Assembly (NCBI GenBank): GCA_003573635.1
Contig: QUTJ01031848.1
Coordinates: 1-39,357, forward strand
DNA length: 39,357 bases
Direction: 5' to 3'
Source: Goniomonas avonlea
Taxonomy: Eukaryota > Cryptophyceae > Goniomonadida > Goniomonadaceae
The notes beneath the pieces were generated by a model, which was given only the letters and a program-made list of their open reading frames with translations, made no database searches and was not told the origin of the DNA. Below are positions 1-14,500 of this stretch, in pieces. Each line of letters starts with the position of its first letter. Within the stretch, counting starts at the first letter, position 1. Both the position numbers and the translations under genes were made by a program.

Positions 1-2560
1 GACCGTAAGGGCCCCGCCGGCCGGGATGGCCGGGGTGAGTGCCAGCGAGATGCCAGAGCGCGTGGTGCCAGAGAACATGAAGGACGGCGACGTGGACACA
101 GCGAGCGTGCCGGCCACGAACGTCGTCGTGACAGCGGCGGGCGCCGTGGTCTCCGAGGTTGAGCTGAGCGAGAAGGTCAGCGTAACGGCGCCAGCAGTTG
201 TGCCGGCCGTGAGAGAGAAGGTGCCGGTGGCGGCTCCAGCAGGGATGACGGCGGCTGTGGCTGTTGCGCCGGCACTACCAGCGCCAGAGAGGGCAGCAGT
301 CACAGTGAGCGAAGACGACAGCGGGCTGCCGAGGATCACGGTGCCAACAGCGACCTCACCGAAGTGCACACTGGTTGGCACGGTGGCCGACGCGGCGCCC
401 AGGCTCGCCACAGCGGTGACGATGGCAATGGGCGGGTTGTAGGCCGCTGCGGCGTCACCACCCACGGTAAAGGACGTGGTGAGAGAGCCCGCGGAAGAGC
501 CTGCCGTAATGGTGAAGGTTGCGGTCGTAGCGGCGTTCGCGAAAACGATGACCTGAGGCGTGACCGAGCCACCGGTGCCAGTGAGAGAAACAGTGAGGTT
601 GAGGGACCTGTTGTTCGGCGAGGCAGACGACAGGGTAACAGTGAGCGGGGAGCTAGTGGAGCCGACACGGAGGCCAGCAACAGGGGTCACCATCATCGTG
701 GAGCGGGCGGCAACGTTGACGGTCATGTCAGCTGGGGCCATGTAGTTCTCCACCGACGCGCCCGTGAGCAGGAACTTGACAGACACAGCGGACGCCACGG
801 CGGAGCCCGCGCTGACAGACACGGTCTGAACGGCCTGACCGGCCGCGAACGTCACGCTCGACCTGGCGAAGGTGTCCGAACGCACCCACGAGACTGTGAG
901 CGAACCGCCGAACGGCACTGCTGTTGGCAGCGTGACGACGACGTTGCGCACTTCATTGACATACAGGGTCGAAGGCAGGTTGGTCAACACCTGGGGCGGC
1001 ACGGACACCGAGATGGAGTGCGAGGAGGCGCCCAGGGTGTAACCGGCAGCGTTGATACCCGAGACCTTGAATGTCAGGGTGACGGTTCCGGCGGTCGTGG
1101 CGGAGACAACAATGTTCTGCGTGGTCTCGCCCGGCTTGAAGGATGGGCTGGTCACCGAGGCGGAGCTGCCCGTAGCAGTCACACCAACAATCAGACTGCC
1201 ACCAACGGGGACAGCCATGCTCAGGGTGGCAGTGGCGGTGGTGATCACCTGTCCAGTGAACATCTTGGTGGGCAGGCCAGAAATCGACACCGTGCCGATG
1301 GGGCTCACGGTAATGGTGCTGGAGGCCGGGGCAGTGTAGTACACAGCGCTCTCGCCGGTGATGGAGTAGCTCAGCGACAAGGTGCCAGCGGTCGCAGCGG
1401 TGAGGATGCTGAAGGAGGCCGAGGTGGCACCAGGCTGCAGGATGATCACAGAGCTACCGACGATAGAGCCAGCACCAATGGCGGAAACCGCAAGGTACAA
1501 GCTCCCGACGGGCGGAACAGAGGTCGACAACGTAACATCGCGCTTGAGCGTGGTGCCGGTGTAGATGAAGCTCTCGACAGTCAGCGACGAGACGGTGATG
1601 GTGGCACGGTCCTTGGTCGTGAGGAGAGACCTGGCCGGCGTGTTGTAAATGGCTGCGGCAGAGCCGGTCAACGCAACGCTAATGGAGAGCTGACCCGCCT
1701 TGACTGCGCGGATGGTGAAGGTGCCACTGACGGTGGCGCCTCCCGCCATTACGAGAGAGGTCGGCGACACGGTGACCGAGCCCTCGCCGGCAATGGCGAC
1801 CACCGAGGTGGTGATGGTAAGCGACTGGCCAGACGGCACGGCACGAGTGAGAGTGAAGCTCAGGGCCGCGGAGGACTCCGAGGTCCACAAGAAGGACGGG
1901 GCGGCGGTGGTGAACGCGACAGCGGCCTTGGTCACATTGGTCGTCAGCGAGGGAATGGGGTCATACAGCGCTGAGGAGTGCGAGAACGACACAGTTGCGA
2001 TGCCCTCAGCAGTGGTACCAGTGATTGTGACAGTCTGCGAGAGGGTCGTGGAGGAGAAGGACACCGTGGTCTTATCAGAGGTGATGGGGCCAGTGGTGGC
2101 GATTGTCACATCCAGCGCAGTGGTGGGCGCGGCGCTGAGAGACAGGGTCACAGTGCGCGTTCCAAGCACCGACAGGGTCGAGGCAGTGGTATCCCATTTG
2201 GCCGAGATGGAGCCACGAGCGGCGATGGTGACGACCACGTCGCTGGGAGACGTGTACACTGGACTGGCGGTACCGTTCATGGTGAAGCGGATGACGGCGA
2301 GGCCGTCCGAGGCCGGGCCGACAACGGTGAAGGACTTCTCGGTCTCGCCGGCCGCGAACGTCATGGCAGTCGGACTGAAGGACGTGAACGGCAGTGTTCC
2401 AGGCAAGGAGGCCATTGAGATGGTCAGACCCATGTTGGGAGGAACAGCAAGGCCAAGCTGGACGCGGATCGCTGCGCTCTTCTCAGAGGTGCGGAGAGTG
2501 GAGAGAGTATCAAGGAGGGTTGCCGTGTACAATGAAGTGCCCAGGGCGGAGCCCGTCATG
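1..2560 (-). repeat. At least eight beta-rich repeats of about 100 residues
   Basis: Below about 2.56 kb the protein changes to a third repeat type with a period of about 300 bp. Each unit has P-GxSLTV, then a stretch ending FxAGxTxxSFTV, then AGTVTLxFxxxG and a Y-xP linker. Anchors lie near 2340, 2040, 1740, 1430, 1130, 840, 540 and 240. The composition is Ser/Thr/Ala/Val-rich and nearly free of Cys, unlike many of the TIG repeats. The F-AG-T---F-V edge resembles Calx-beta and bacterial Ig-like repeats, but the acidic calcium-binding residues of Calx-beta are not evident, so I leave the family unassigned. Confidence 0.6.
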
Positions 2561-5500
2561 GTCTTCTCGGTCACGATGGTGCCACTGCCCACGACGGTCG
2601 GGACCCTGCCGACCTGCACAACAGCCGGGTTGACGAGGTCGACACTGAAGGCGGTGTCAGCCGAGGTCACGAGGCTGGTGGTCACCGAGAGGATGAGGGC
2701 GCCACTGGCGCGCATCCAGGTCGCGCCGCCGCCGAAGGAAGCGCCACCGGTCAAGGCAAGGAAGCCCGAGTCAGTGGTCTGAGACCCGGTAAGACCAATG
2801 ATGGTGACCTTGCTGCCGGCCGACACGGTGATGGTCGGGCGCAGCTTGAAGCTCACGGTCGAGGTAGCGCCGATGGCGTCAGTGCTGGCTGAGACCGAAG
2901 CGCTCGCCCAGTTGCCTGTGTTGGGCGAGAGGATCGCGCTGTCGAAGTTGGTGGGGACAATCACCGAGAAGGTCGGCGCGGTGGGGTGGGCCTGGCCAAC
3001 CGCGATGGTCGGGATCGAACCTGTCCGCGCGTTGGCCGGGTTGGTCACAACAATGGTGAAGCTCGAGGTCACGGTGTGGACGAACTTCTGTCCTTCAACA
3101 ACGGTCATGGTGAGCAGGCCGGTGGTCATGTTCCAGTTGGCAGATCCTCCGAACACGGCAGCAGCCTGGCCACCAAGAGGGAGGGACGAGGAGTCCGGTG
3201 TCTGGGTACCAGTCAGACCGCCAATGGTGAACTTGGTCTTGGGCTCAAGAGTGATAGTGGGCCGCAGAGTGAACATCAGGGTGTTGAGGGCGCCCACAAC
3301 CCTGCTGCTCTCGGTCACGGTCTTGGTAGTCCAGGTTCCATAGATTGCGGCGGGGCTGTACGAGAACACGTTCGAGATAAGGGCCTTCTCACGGCCGCCG
3401 GTGACAATGACGTCGAAGGTGCCACCGAAAGAAGCCTCAGGTACACGCAGGCGCAGAGAAGTCGACGACACCCAGGTGGTGGCCGCCGCGGTTGTCAAGC
3501 CGACGCGAGTGGAGAGCGCCGACGGGTGGAAGCCAGAACCGGTGAGAGTGATGCTGATGCCTCCAGTGGCGGGACCGTTGCCTCCGTAAGTAGCGTTGTT
3601 GGCATGGGTCAGGATGGTGGCCAGCTGGACAGCATTGTACTTGAAAGTGTGCTGAGTGACAGATTGCTTGGCCAGGGTCGCGGTGATGGCCTCGGTGCCC
3701 GTACCACTGCTCACGCGGCACGTCACCATGGTGTTTGCGACCCAGGTGGTGGCCTCGCAGCCTGTGGCGCCCACACGCACGCGCGGTGAGTAGTTGTTCT
3801 GGGCAAAGTTGGTGCCCTGCAGGGTGAGGCTCGAGGCGCCGGTGCTGGCTCCGGAAGCGGACGACACGGCGTACGTGTGGGCGTCGTACGAGAACACGGC
3901 AGTCATACTCGCGTGCTTGGCAGATGCAGTCAAGGACAAGCCACCGAGCTTACCGATGCCGCCAGCCAGCTTGCAGCGGACTGACGACGTCGAGATCCAG
4001 GTGGCAGACTCCACTGCCGAACCAGCGACACGGACAGCAACGGTGGCCGTGAGGCCGAACCACGTGCCAGTAACGGTCATGCTGGAAGAGCCAGTGACAG
4101 CGGCGTTGACACGAACAGCACCGGTCATGGGCACCTCAGTGGGGTCGGGGTACGAGAACATGTTGGACGTGGTATGGACCTGTGAGACTGCGCTCACAAC
4201 GAGTTCCTTCTGACCGAAAATACCGGCGGGGCCGCGGCAGAAGACAACAGTGTCAGAGACCCAGGAGGAGGCCTCGGCGTTGGTGAGGCCGAAGCGCACA
4301 CGGAGCGTGGGGTTGTTCATGCCCAGCTGGAAGCCAAACATGGTGACACTGATGGCACCCGAGTTGGGAGACACGGCTGGGGTGATGGAGCGAGCCAGAC
4401 CAGAGTCCATGGTGAAGTGAGATGTCACTAGCTGCGTGCGCCTCTGAATAGTCACAGCCAGAGTACGCGACGGACCGCGAGAGCGAGAGTTGAGTGCCGA
4501 CACCGTGCTCTCAGACACCCACCTGGTGCGCTCGGTGGCAGTGACTCCAATGCGGACACGCGCGGTGCGGTCGACCTCGCCCATGTTGGCACCGAAAACG
4601 GTGACCAGCACGGATCCAGTGGCAGGCATGTTCACCCTCAACGCGCGGGTGGCAGTGAACTGGGAGTAAGAGTACGCGGACTCGACGGTGCTGACGGAGC
4701 CAACGCCGACAGAGATCACGAGGAGGTTGTTCGCCATTGTGCCGGCAGCCGTCTTGGCGAGGACTGCCGTGGTCGAGAACCAGCGCACAGCCATCGATGC
4801 GCTCCCTCCGACGCGGACACTGGGCGTCACAACCGTGGCACCGAAGCCAGAGCCGTGGAGGGTAAGGCTGATGGAGCCGGTGGACGGCGCATTCTTGGGG
4901 GAGAAGGTTGCAATGGTCGGGATGACCTTTCCGTACGAGAACGCCTTGGAGAGCGTGGCCGTGTGCTTCACAACGTTGGTGACAGCAACTGCGTAACCCT
5001 CAAGCACACCCCAGCCGATCCTGCAGCGGATGGAGCTGGAAGAGACCCACTGGGAGGCTTCGAACGCAGAGCCGGCGACACGGGCGTTGAGAGAAGGTCG
5101 CTGGGAGCCAAAGTCGGCACCCATGAGGGTCACGCTGGTGGACGCAGTGGTAGGTGCGTTGGAAGTGATCGACTTCACGGTCAAATAGTTGAACGTGAAG
5201 GCGTTGCTGAACGTGCCCACAATGGCAACCGTGGCGCGGATGGACATTGAAGAGCCAAGAGCGTAAGCAGACTTGCCCGAGACGGACGACGCCGACTTCC
5301 ACACTGTGGCCTCAAGCGCGGTGGCGCCGATGCGAGAACGTACAGAGCGAGCGGTATTAGCGAAGCCAGAGCCCACGAGGGTGAGGCTTGCAGAGCTGGT
5401 TGACGGCAGGTTGCTCGGGGGTGTGGACAAGATAACACCGACATCGTAGGAGAAGGCGTTGGTCACCGACGTGCGGCGAGACTGGTGGGTGATGGCGAGA

Positions 5501-8500
5501 GTGTGCCCAGTGCCGAAGCCCGAAGACGAGCGTGACACAAGCGAGGTCGCGGAGAACCAACGGGTCATCTCGCCGCCAGTACCACCAACACGCATCTTCA
5601 CGCTGGGGTCGACTCCGCCCAGAGAGGAGCCCGTGAGAGTGATGCTACGGGAGCCGGTGGTGGCGACATTGGTGCCAGTGACGAGCCTGCCGGGAAGATC
5701 GTAGCTCATGACGCTGAGGGTGGTGCCCTTGCCTCCTCCAGCAGTGATGGACAAGGTGAGGCCGACACCCAAGCCGGGAGCGGTCTTGCAGAGCACGCCG
5801 GTGGAGGACTTCCAGGTGGAGGTCTCGCACGCAGAGCCACCAGCACGGACGATGAGGCCTAGGTTGGTCTCGCCGAAGCCAGTGCCAGTGACAACCATGA
5901 TGACACTGCCCGTCGAGGGAGAGTTGCCGGGCTTGAAGAAGTCCGGTGTGGGCGTGGGCAGACCATACGAGAACATCTTGGTCATGGTGCCCATGGTGCT
6001 GGCCACGGTGAAAGCAGCATCGCGAGCAATGCCGTTGCCCTGCACCAAGCGGCAAAGCACGGTCGAGTCAGAGACCCAGTTGGTAGCGCGAGTTGCGGAG
6101 GCACCGAGGCGGGCGTCGGCGGTGCGGTCCTTAGTGCCCATGCTCATTCCGATAATCGTCACGCTGGTGGACGCCGTGGACGGTCCGTTGGTCGAAACGG
6201 CGTTGGAGGCGCCAGGTGAGTCGAAGGTGAAGACCTTGTCGATGGAGCCCTTGATCAAACCAATGGTGGCCATCACGGGGATCATGTGGCCGCTGCCTGC
6301 AGACTTGCGGGTCAGCACCGAGGTCTCGGACTTCCAGACAGACATCTCAGCGGCAGTGGCGCCCATACGGACACACTCGGTGCGGTCACGGGCACCCAGG
6401 GAGAGACCAATGAGTGTGACACTCAACGCGGCGGTTGCCGGGGTGTTGCCAGACTGGGTCTTGACAACTTCGACATTGTACGTGAAAGAGTTGGTCGTTG
6501 TCTGCCTCACACCAAGATGGGTCACACACATGTGGAGCGTGCCGGAGGTACCAAGAGAGGAGCGAGCCCTAATGGCAGTGTCGGACAGCCAGCGAGCGAC
6601 CTCGCACGCCGTCACACCCAGGCGCGGACGCGAAGTACGGTCGGCCTGACCGAACTCGACACCGAGCACAGTGACGCTGGAGGCGCCGGTGGTGTGGGCG
6701 TTGCTCGGCCTGGTTCCCCGGTTGATGTACGCGTTGAAGGTGAAAGCGTTATAGCCCGTGTCCACGGAGGCGCGGTCGGAGATGGCAATGTTGAGGCTGC
6801 CCAGGACACCAGTCGGCATCTTGCACTTCAAGCTCGAGGTCGACACCCACTCGGCAGCGGGGGTGTTCGTGCCACCGATACGGACCGCCTTGGTCCTGGA
6901 GACGGCCGCATTGGAACCGAAGTTGATACCGGTAAGGGTCACGCTGAGACCACCAGTGGTCGGCGAGTTGCCCCTGTTGGCCAAAGCAGTGTAGATCGGG
7001 ACGGGCGGGTTGAAGCTGAAGCCGTTGTAAAGGGTCCCGATGCGCTGTGCGACGGTGAAGACAAGGTTGGCGGTGAGCTCACCCATGTTGGCGCGGCATC
7101 GGACAGTTGTCTGCGACAACCACCTGGTCTTCTCGACGCCAGTCTGCCCAATGCGGGCGCGGCCGGTGCGGTCTTCTGCCGGGGAGAAGGCCAAGCCGAC
7201 GAGAGTGACGTAGGTGTAGCCGGTAGCCGGAGCGTTGGCCGAGACGATGCTGCTCGGGGTCGGAGCCTCGAAAGACATGAGGTTGGCCGCGGTGCCGAAG
7301 GAGCGAGCCACAGAGAGCACCGTGGAGCGCGCGTGGCCGAGGCCGTGGGGCACGCGGGCGGTTGTCGAGGTGTGTGACAGCCAGCGAGTCGAGATGGTGC
7401 CAGTGGCGCCGAAGCGCGCGCGCGCGGTGTGGTCAGGGGAGGACAGGCTGGCGCCCATCACAGTCACCTGGACGTGGCCGGTGGAAGGCGAGTTAGCGGC
7501 CTTCATGCTGGAGGCCTTGGCGCCATCAGCAGTGAACACCGTCTTGGTCGAGCCCTTGACCGCAGCGGCAGTCACCACAACTGCGAGCTCAGAGCCAGCC
7601 GTGGTCGCGGCGCGGCACTGGATGGTGGACAAGGAGATCCACTTGGTGACCTCGCAGCCCGTGTCACCGAGGCGGACAGCCGCGGTGGCGGAAGTCGCCT
7701 CGTACTGGGTGCCGAAGCCAAGACCGATGACAGTGACAGACGAAGCGCCGGTGGCTGCAGTGTTACCGCGCGGCTTGGGCTGCGGTGCGGTGGGCACGGG
7801 CAGACCGAACGAGTAGGCGTTGGTCAAAGTACCGATCTGGTGAGAGGTGGTGGCGGACACGGTCTTGGGCTTGTCAGAGCCGTAAGCGGTGCGGCCCACC
7901 AAGGCAGTTTCGGAGACCCACGTTGAGGCACCGGCTGAGGATCCGTGAACCAGGCGAGAACGCGCCGAGAATCCAGCGAGACCCAAGCTGCCGCCGACCA
8001 GAGTGACGGACATGGAGCCGGTGGAAGCACCGTTGGTCACGACCAAGGAAGAGACGGTGACTGCGTTGTAGCTGAGGATGCCAGCACCAGTTCCGCGCAC
8101 ACGGGCAACGGTGGCGACGACAGCCATGGAAGCGCCAGTGCCGGCACCGCGGCAGCGCAAGCTGGAGTCGGAGGTCCAGGTGGTGGTCTCAGAGCCAGTC
8201 ACGGCCAAGCGGACGCGGCCAGTGCGGTCAGCCTCGCCGTGGCTCAAACCGACAATGGTCACGCTGGTGGCGCCTGTCACTGCGGAGTTGGTGGCCGAGG
8301 ACACGCGCGGGCCGTTGTACGAATGTGCAGCGGCGCCAGAGCCGCGAGACCCAAGGACAGTAGCGGTGGCGGCAAGGCCAGAGGCAACGCCGCTGGGCGA
8401 CTTGATGGTGAGCGCGGAGTCGGCCATCCATGCAGAGCTCTCAGCGCCAGTGTTGTCCAGACGGGCGCGGCCGGTCCACGGGACCTGCCCAAGACCGACA

Positions 8501-11500
8501 CCGATGATGGTGACGCTCGCGGCACCAGTGGCAGCGGTGTTGGGCACTGCCCTGATGACGATGGTGGTGAACGAAACGGCGTTGCTCATGGACTGCCGTG
8601 AAGTGCCGGCGGAGATAGCAACGGTCCACGACGACAGGAGGCCGCTCGGCGTCCTCAGGGTCATGGAGGAGTCAGATGCCCACCTGGCGGCCTCGCCGCC
8701 TGTCCTGCCGATGCGTGCGCGAGCTGTGGCATCGGAGACGCTCATGGCGCCACCAATCAACGTGATGCTCATCGAGCCGGTGGCAGCAACGTTGGCAACG
8801 ACAAGCGATGAGGTCGAAGCAGACCTGAAGGTGAAGGCAGCGACAATGGAGCCGACGCGGCGGGCGAGGGTGGCAGTCATGACCTTGGCGCCCACCGTGC
8901 CCCTGGAAACACGGGACAAGATGATCGACTCGGACACCCACCTGGTGGTCTCAGCAGCGGTGCCGCCGAAACGGACGCGGTTGCTGCGGCTGGGCTTGCC
9001 GAAGCTTGCGCCAATGACGGTGACGCTGGCTGCACCAGTGCTTGCGGCGTTGCTTGCACTGGTGGAGCTAATGGCGTTCGTGTTGAAGGTGAAGCTGCTG
9101 GCGAAGGTCACCAACCTCGAGGTCGCAGAGACAACCACGGCAGGTGTGAGGTGACCAGAAGCCAGACGAAGGACCATAGAGCTGTCAGAGACCCAGGTGG
9201 TGGCCTGAACGGCAGTCTGGGCCAGGCGGACACGGCGGCTGCTAGCTTCGGCCAGAGACAAACCGACAATCGTGACGCTAGTGGTGCCGGTTGCTGGGGC
9301 GTTGGATGCAACTACAGAGCTAGGCGCCTGGACGTTGAAGGTCAGAGTCAGAGACCTGGTTCCGAGCTGGCGGGCAACGGTGACAGCGGCAGAATGGGCG
9401 GTGGTGGCGCCGGGGGCGATGCGGAGGCGCATGGCAGAGGTGGACACCCACTGGCTGCTGGCGGCAGCAGAGCCACCAATGCGTGCACGCGTGGTGGTGT
9501 CGCGGTTAGACATCTGGGCGCCGAACACGGTCACGCTGACGGCACCAGTGGTCGCGGAGTTGCCGGCCGTGGATGACGGCGTGGGCCTGTTGTACGACAC
9601 CATGGCCAGCATGGTGTCCTTGGAGCACAAGCACGAGGCAGGCGAGGAAACAGCCATGCTGAGAGCAGTGCCAGTGCCGGCGGCCACGCGCACCTTGATG
9701 GAGGTGTACGAGGCCCATGCACTGTACTCTGCCGCAGTGCCGCCGAAGCGCACAGCCTTGGTCTGGTGCTTGGTCGCCTTGCCGAAGCCTGTGCCGTACA
9801 CAATCATGGTCATGCCACCGGTCGCAGGAGCGTTTTGGAGCTTAACGGCATCCAGAACGGGAGTGGGGTCGTTGAATGTGAACGGCACGGTGTTGGAGCC
9901 GCGCTGGCGGCTGACGGTGAGCACAACCCTGCCATCACCCTCACCTGAGCCGGCGACGCGGCAGGTGATGGATGACTCCGCCACCCACGTGGAGGCGTCG
10001 GATGCGGTGGCATGAATGCGCAGGCGACCAGTCGATGCCGCAGTCCCAAAGCGTCCACCAACAATGGTGACGCTAGTGGAACCGGACGATGGGACGTTGG
10101 AGACAGTGGCGGACGACGGGTTGGCAGCACCGAAGGAGAAGGCCGCGGCACCAGTGCCCAGCTGGGTGTTGGCAGTGACAACCGGCTTGTTCCCCGCACC
10201 GAGCCCGGCCGAGGTGTGGCACTTCACGGAAGAGTCAGACACCCAGGAAGTTGAAGACTGAGTGGTCTGGCCCACACGGACGGACGGCGAACGGTTGTTG
10301 CCGCCGAGGCTGACACCAACAATCGTGACGCTGGTGGCGCCGGTGGTCGGGACGTTGGAATGCTGAGAGGTCACGGGGATGTTGAAGCTCATGGACTTGG
10401 TCATAGACGAGACTCGGACCATTGTGACAGCCATGGTGAGTGCTGGGCCGGCGCCAGCAGCAACGCGGGCACGGATCGAGGAGTCAGACACCCACGTGGC
10501 CACCTCGCAACCGGTGCCCGAGATACGCACGTGCTGCGAGCGCTGCGTGTTGCCCAGGTTGGCACCCACAACGGTCACGCTCGAGGATCCGGTGGCTGCG
10601 ACATTGGCCGTCGTGGACCTCAGGGCCTGGACATCGAAGGTGACGGAGGAGGTCATCGAGCCCTGCTGAGCTGCCGCAGTCATCACTGTGACAAGTCCCG
10701 AGTGCACACCAGCGGGGACGCGGGCCGTGACGGAAGACTCGGAGACCCAGGTGGTGCTCGCTGTGGCAGTGCGGCCAACTCGGGAGCGGGCGGAGGAGGC
10801 GAAGGAGTGACCGACCAGGGTGAGGCTCGTTGCCGAGGTAGACGGGTGGTTGGTGCGGGTACCCGAGCTGATGGCAGGCTGGTTGACAGAGAAGAGAGCC
10901 AGAGCAGTGCCGACCTGGCGGACCGTGCTGACAGCCACGGTCTTGGTAGCACCAGCGCCCATGCTGCGCCGCGCGATCACGGAAGAATCGGACACCCACC
11001 GAGTGGTTGCCACAGCTGTCGCGCCGAGACGAGCGCGATCCGACCGGTCCGCGAGCCCAAGGTTGGCACCAACCACGGTGACACTCGATGCACCAGTCAC
11101 AGGGACGTTGGAGGAGACAACGCTTGAGACGATGGTGCGGGCGAACGAGAAAGAAGCCAAGGTGCTGGCGACAGTGCGCACCGAGGTGGCAGCGATGGCG
11201 CGGGAGTCGGCAGCGCCATGCGGGATGTGGCACCTGAGAGACGACTGTGACACCCACAAGGTGGACACCACACCGGTTCCACCAATGCGTGCGCGATTGG
11301 TGCGGTCGACCGCACCAAGGCTGGTGCCCAGAACGGTAACACTGGTGGCACCAGTGGCCGGCGTGTTCCTCGACACTGTCAGGGTGGCGAGGTTGAAAGT
11401 GAAAGAGCTGGACAGCGAAGCGACAGTCTTCACAACGGTCACAGAGCTGTGGAGGCCAGCAGCGACGGAGGACCCTGAGCGTGCTGTCACTGAGGTGTCA

Positions 11501-14500
11501 GACACCCAAACGGACGCTTGAAGCACGGTGCTTCCCACACGCGTCCGGGAGCTGGTGTCATAAACAGTGAAGGCTTGTCCCATGATGGTGACGCTGCTTG
11601 CACCGGTTGCTGCAACGTTCTTGGTGGCCGACATGGGGCGCAACTCAGTCTGGAAGCTGATGGCAGACGACATGGAGCCGACCTGCTTGGTGACGGTGAC
11701 ACCCACAGTCTGCGTGAGGCCACGGCCGCTCGGGGAGAGAGCGAACAGCGAGGAATCCGACACCCACCTGGTGTTGGGGCTGGCGGTGAAACCCAGGCGA
11801 AGTTGGACAGTGGGGCGATGCTGGGAGAAGCCGGCGCCAACAAGAGTCACAAACAGTCCACCAGTCTGGGCGACGTTGGCCGTCACGATGGCAGATGTGG
11901 TCGGGAGGTGAGCCGTGAACAGGATTCCAGAAGTACCGACACGGCGACCGACGGTCAGCTTGAAGCTCTGCACGCCGGTCGTGAGCGGAGTACGGCAATA
12001 GACAGAGCTCTCGGACACCCATGTGGTGCGGGCCGCAGAGGTCATGCCGATCCTGCCGATGCTAGAGGCCTCAGCATGGCCGAAGTTGTTGGCGACAACG
12101 GTGACACTGCTTGCGCCAGTGGTGGGGGCATTGTGCCCGCTGGTGGCAAGCGGGGCGTCGACGGAGAAGATGGTGCCAGAAGTCGTGACCCTGGCGCCCA
12201 TGGAGAGCGCGACGGCAAGGGAACCGACGCTCAAGCCAGAGCGTCCCACCAGGCAAGATTCGGAGACCCAGATGGTTGACGGGGTCCTCGACCTGCCGAT
12301 GCGGGTGGTGCCGGAAGAGTGCCCACCGAACGCAGCTCCAAGAACGGTCACGCTAGCCGCGCCGGTGGCCACCAGGTTGGAAGCGACTTGGCTGGACACC
12401 AACATCGCGTTGGCCGTGAAGGCGCTCGTCAAAGAGGACTTGAGCGATGACACGGTCACGGCAATCGTGGAGGAAGAGAGAGCGACTCGTGTTCCGCGGC
12501 ACTGCATGGCGGAGTCTGAGATCCACCTGGTCACATCGAGGGCGCTGGCGCCAATGCGCACACGGGTCGAGCCACTGGACGGCCCCAAGTTCTTGCCGAA
12601 CACCGTCACGCTGGCGGCACCAGTGCGTGCGACGTTGGTGGGCAGCGTTGCGGTGGCGGCGTTGCGGTTGTAGGTGAACACCGACCACAACGAGTCACGG
12701 CGATCATACTGGGAAGCACCCACTGCCATGCGGGTGGTCACGGCCACAGTGAGGGAGGTCTGGTCACGGCCAGCAGAAACGCGGGTCACGATGGAGGTGA
12801 AGGAGATCCACTTGGAGGACTCGGAAGCAGATCCACCGATCCTGGTCTCAAACGTCATCGCCGACGACCCGAAACCAGTGCCAACGATGGCGACTCTGAC
12901 AGATCCAGTGGTGGGCAAGTTGCCAATGCCCTGGCTGGCAGTGAACGCGTACCACGGATGAGAAATGACAGGAATCGGCGGGTCGAAGGTGAAGGACTGC
13001 GTGGTGGAGCTGTACCTCATGGCAGACGACACGACAATGGGGCCCGAGCCTTCCGCGGCACCGGCGATACGGGAGAGAATGGCAGAATCGGACCCCCACA
13101 CAGTGGTCTCGGAGGAGGAGCGGTACAAGCGAGCCTTCTGGCTGCGATCCACGGAGCCAAGAGAAGTGCCAACCAGAGTCACAGTGGTCGAACCAGTCGA
13201 GGCGACGTTCGTCGGGGAGAGCAGGCTGAGAGTGGCAAGGTTGTAGGTCATGGCATTCGAGACGCAGCTCAGGACGTTGATCTGAGTGACGCCGACAGCG
13301 AGGCTGTGATGGGCGCTAGCGGCCGCACGGGCGAGGACCGAGCTGTCGGAGATCCAGCGGGTGGTTTCGGTGCCACTGGCTCCAAGACGAGCGTACACGC
13401 TGCTGGACGCAGCAGCCAGGGACATACCAAAGATGGTAACACTCGAGGTACCCGTCGCGGGGCCATTGTTGGACCGGATGGTGAGGAGATGCTTGTTGAA
13501 GGTCAGGGCCGCGACAATGGAGGCGGACTTCATCTGGGACACGGTGGAGGCGACATTCAGGCCGGTCTTGGTGCCGAGCGAGGTGCGGGCCTTGACAGTG
13601 GTCTCAGAAATCCACAGGGTAACCTCAGTGGCAGTGCCGCCAAGACGAGACTTGACAGTGCTCGAGGTGACGCCCTGTCCAGCACCGACGACCGTGACGC
13701 TGAGGGCGCCAGTCGCGGGCTTGTTGGAGGCCACCAGCGAGCTCAGGGTGAGCGTGGAGAAGGTCAGAGCATTCGACAGCGAGCCGACGCTGCGTCCAAC
13801 AGTGAGGCCAACGGTGATGGCGCTGAACACGCCCTGTGGCGCATGGCAAAGCAGGGAAGACTCGGAAATCCAGGCGGTCTTCACGGAGGCTGTTCCACGC
13901 ATGCGTGCTCCCACAGAGCGCGCAAGCTCGCCGAAGGAGAGGCCGACAAGGGTCACCTGGGCTGCGCCAGTGCTGGGAAGGTTCGAAGCAGAGGCAGAGG
14001 AGATGACAGGTGCGAAGCTGATCACCGAGTTCATGGTGACGGCACGGCGGCCAGAGGAGACGCTGACGCCCCTAACACCGTCGCTGTTCGGCAAGTGGCC
14101 ACGAAGGGAGCTGTCGGAAGTCCACATAGTCACAGCCAGGCCGGTGGCTCCAAGGCGGCCGTTACGAGTGTCCTCGCCTGCGCCGAACGAAGAGCCGACA
14201 ACGGTCACGCTGATGTGGCCAGTGGACGGAGAGTTGGTCATGACGTTGCTGCTGAGAGTGGCCAGGTCGTGGGTGAAGATGTCGGCCCGAGTGCCTCGCA
14301 CGCGGAACATGGTCACAACGAGGCCAAGCATGCTCGCACTGGAGGAGCTGCTGTGAGACCTAGCGTGAATGGAGGAATCTGAATGCCAGGTGGTGATTGA
14401 CATGGCAGAGCCTCGCACGCGCAGGCGCTGGGTGTGGTCCGCCGCAGCCAAGCTGATGCCAACAACGGTGACACTGGCAGCACCAGTTCCAGGGGCATTA

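Noticed and set aside
364-1974. 536-codon open frame on the plus strand
   Set aside because: Shadow of the 100-residue repeats on the other strand: Arg/Gly/His-rich, with no hydrophobic core pattern or known motif.
10484-11257. 257-codon minus-strand frame, and similar ones at 21731-22462 and 25577-26182
   Set aside because: They are out of frame with the TIG array, which remains open through the same interval. Their residues are Arg/His/Cys/Trp-rich and show no TIG landmarks.
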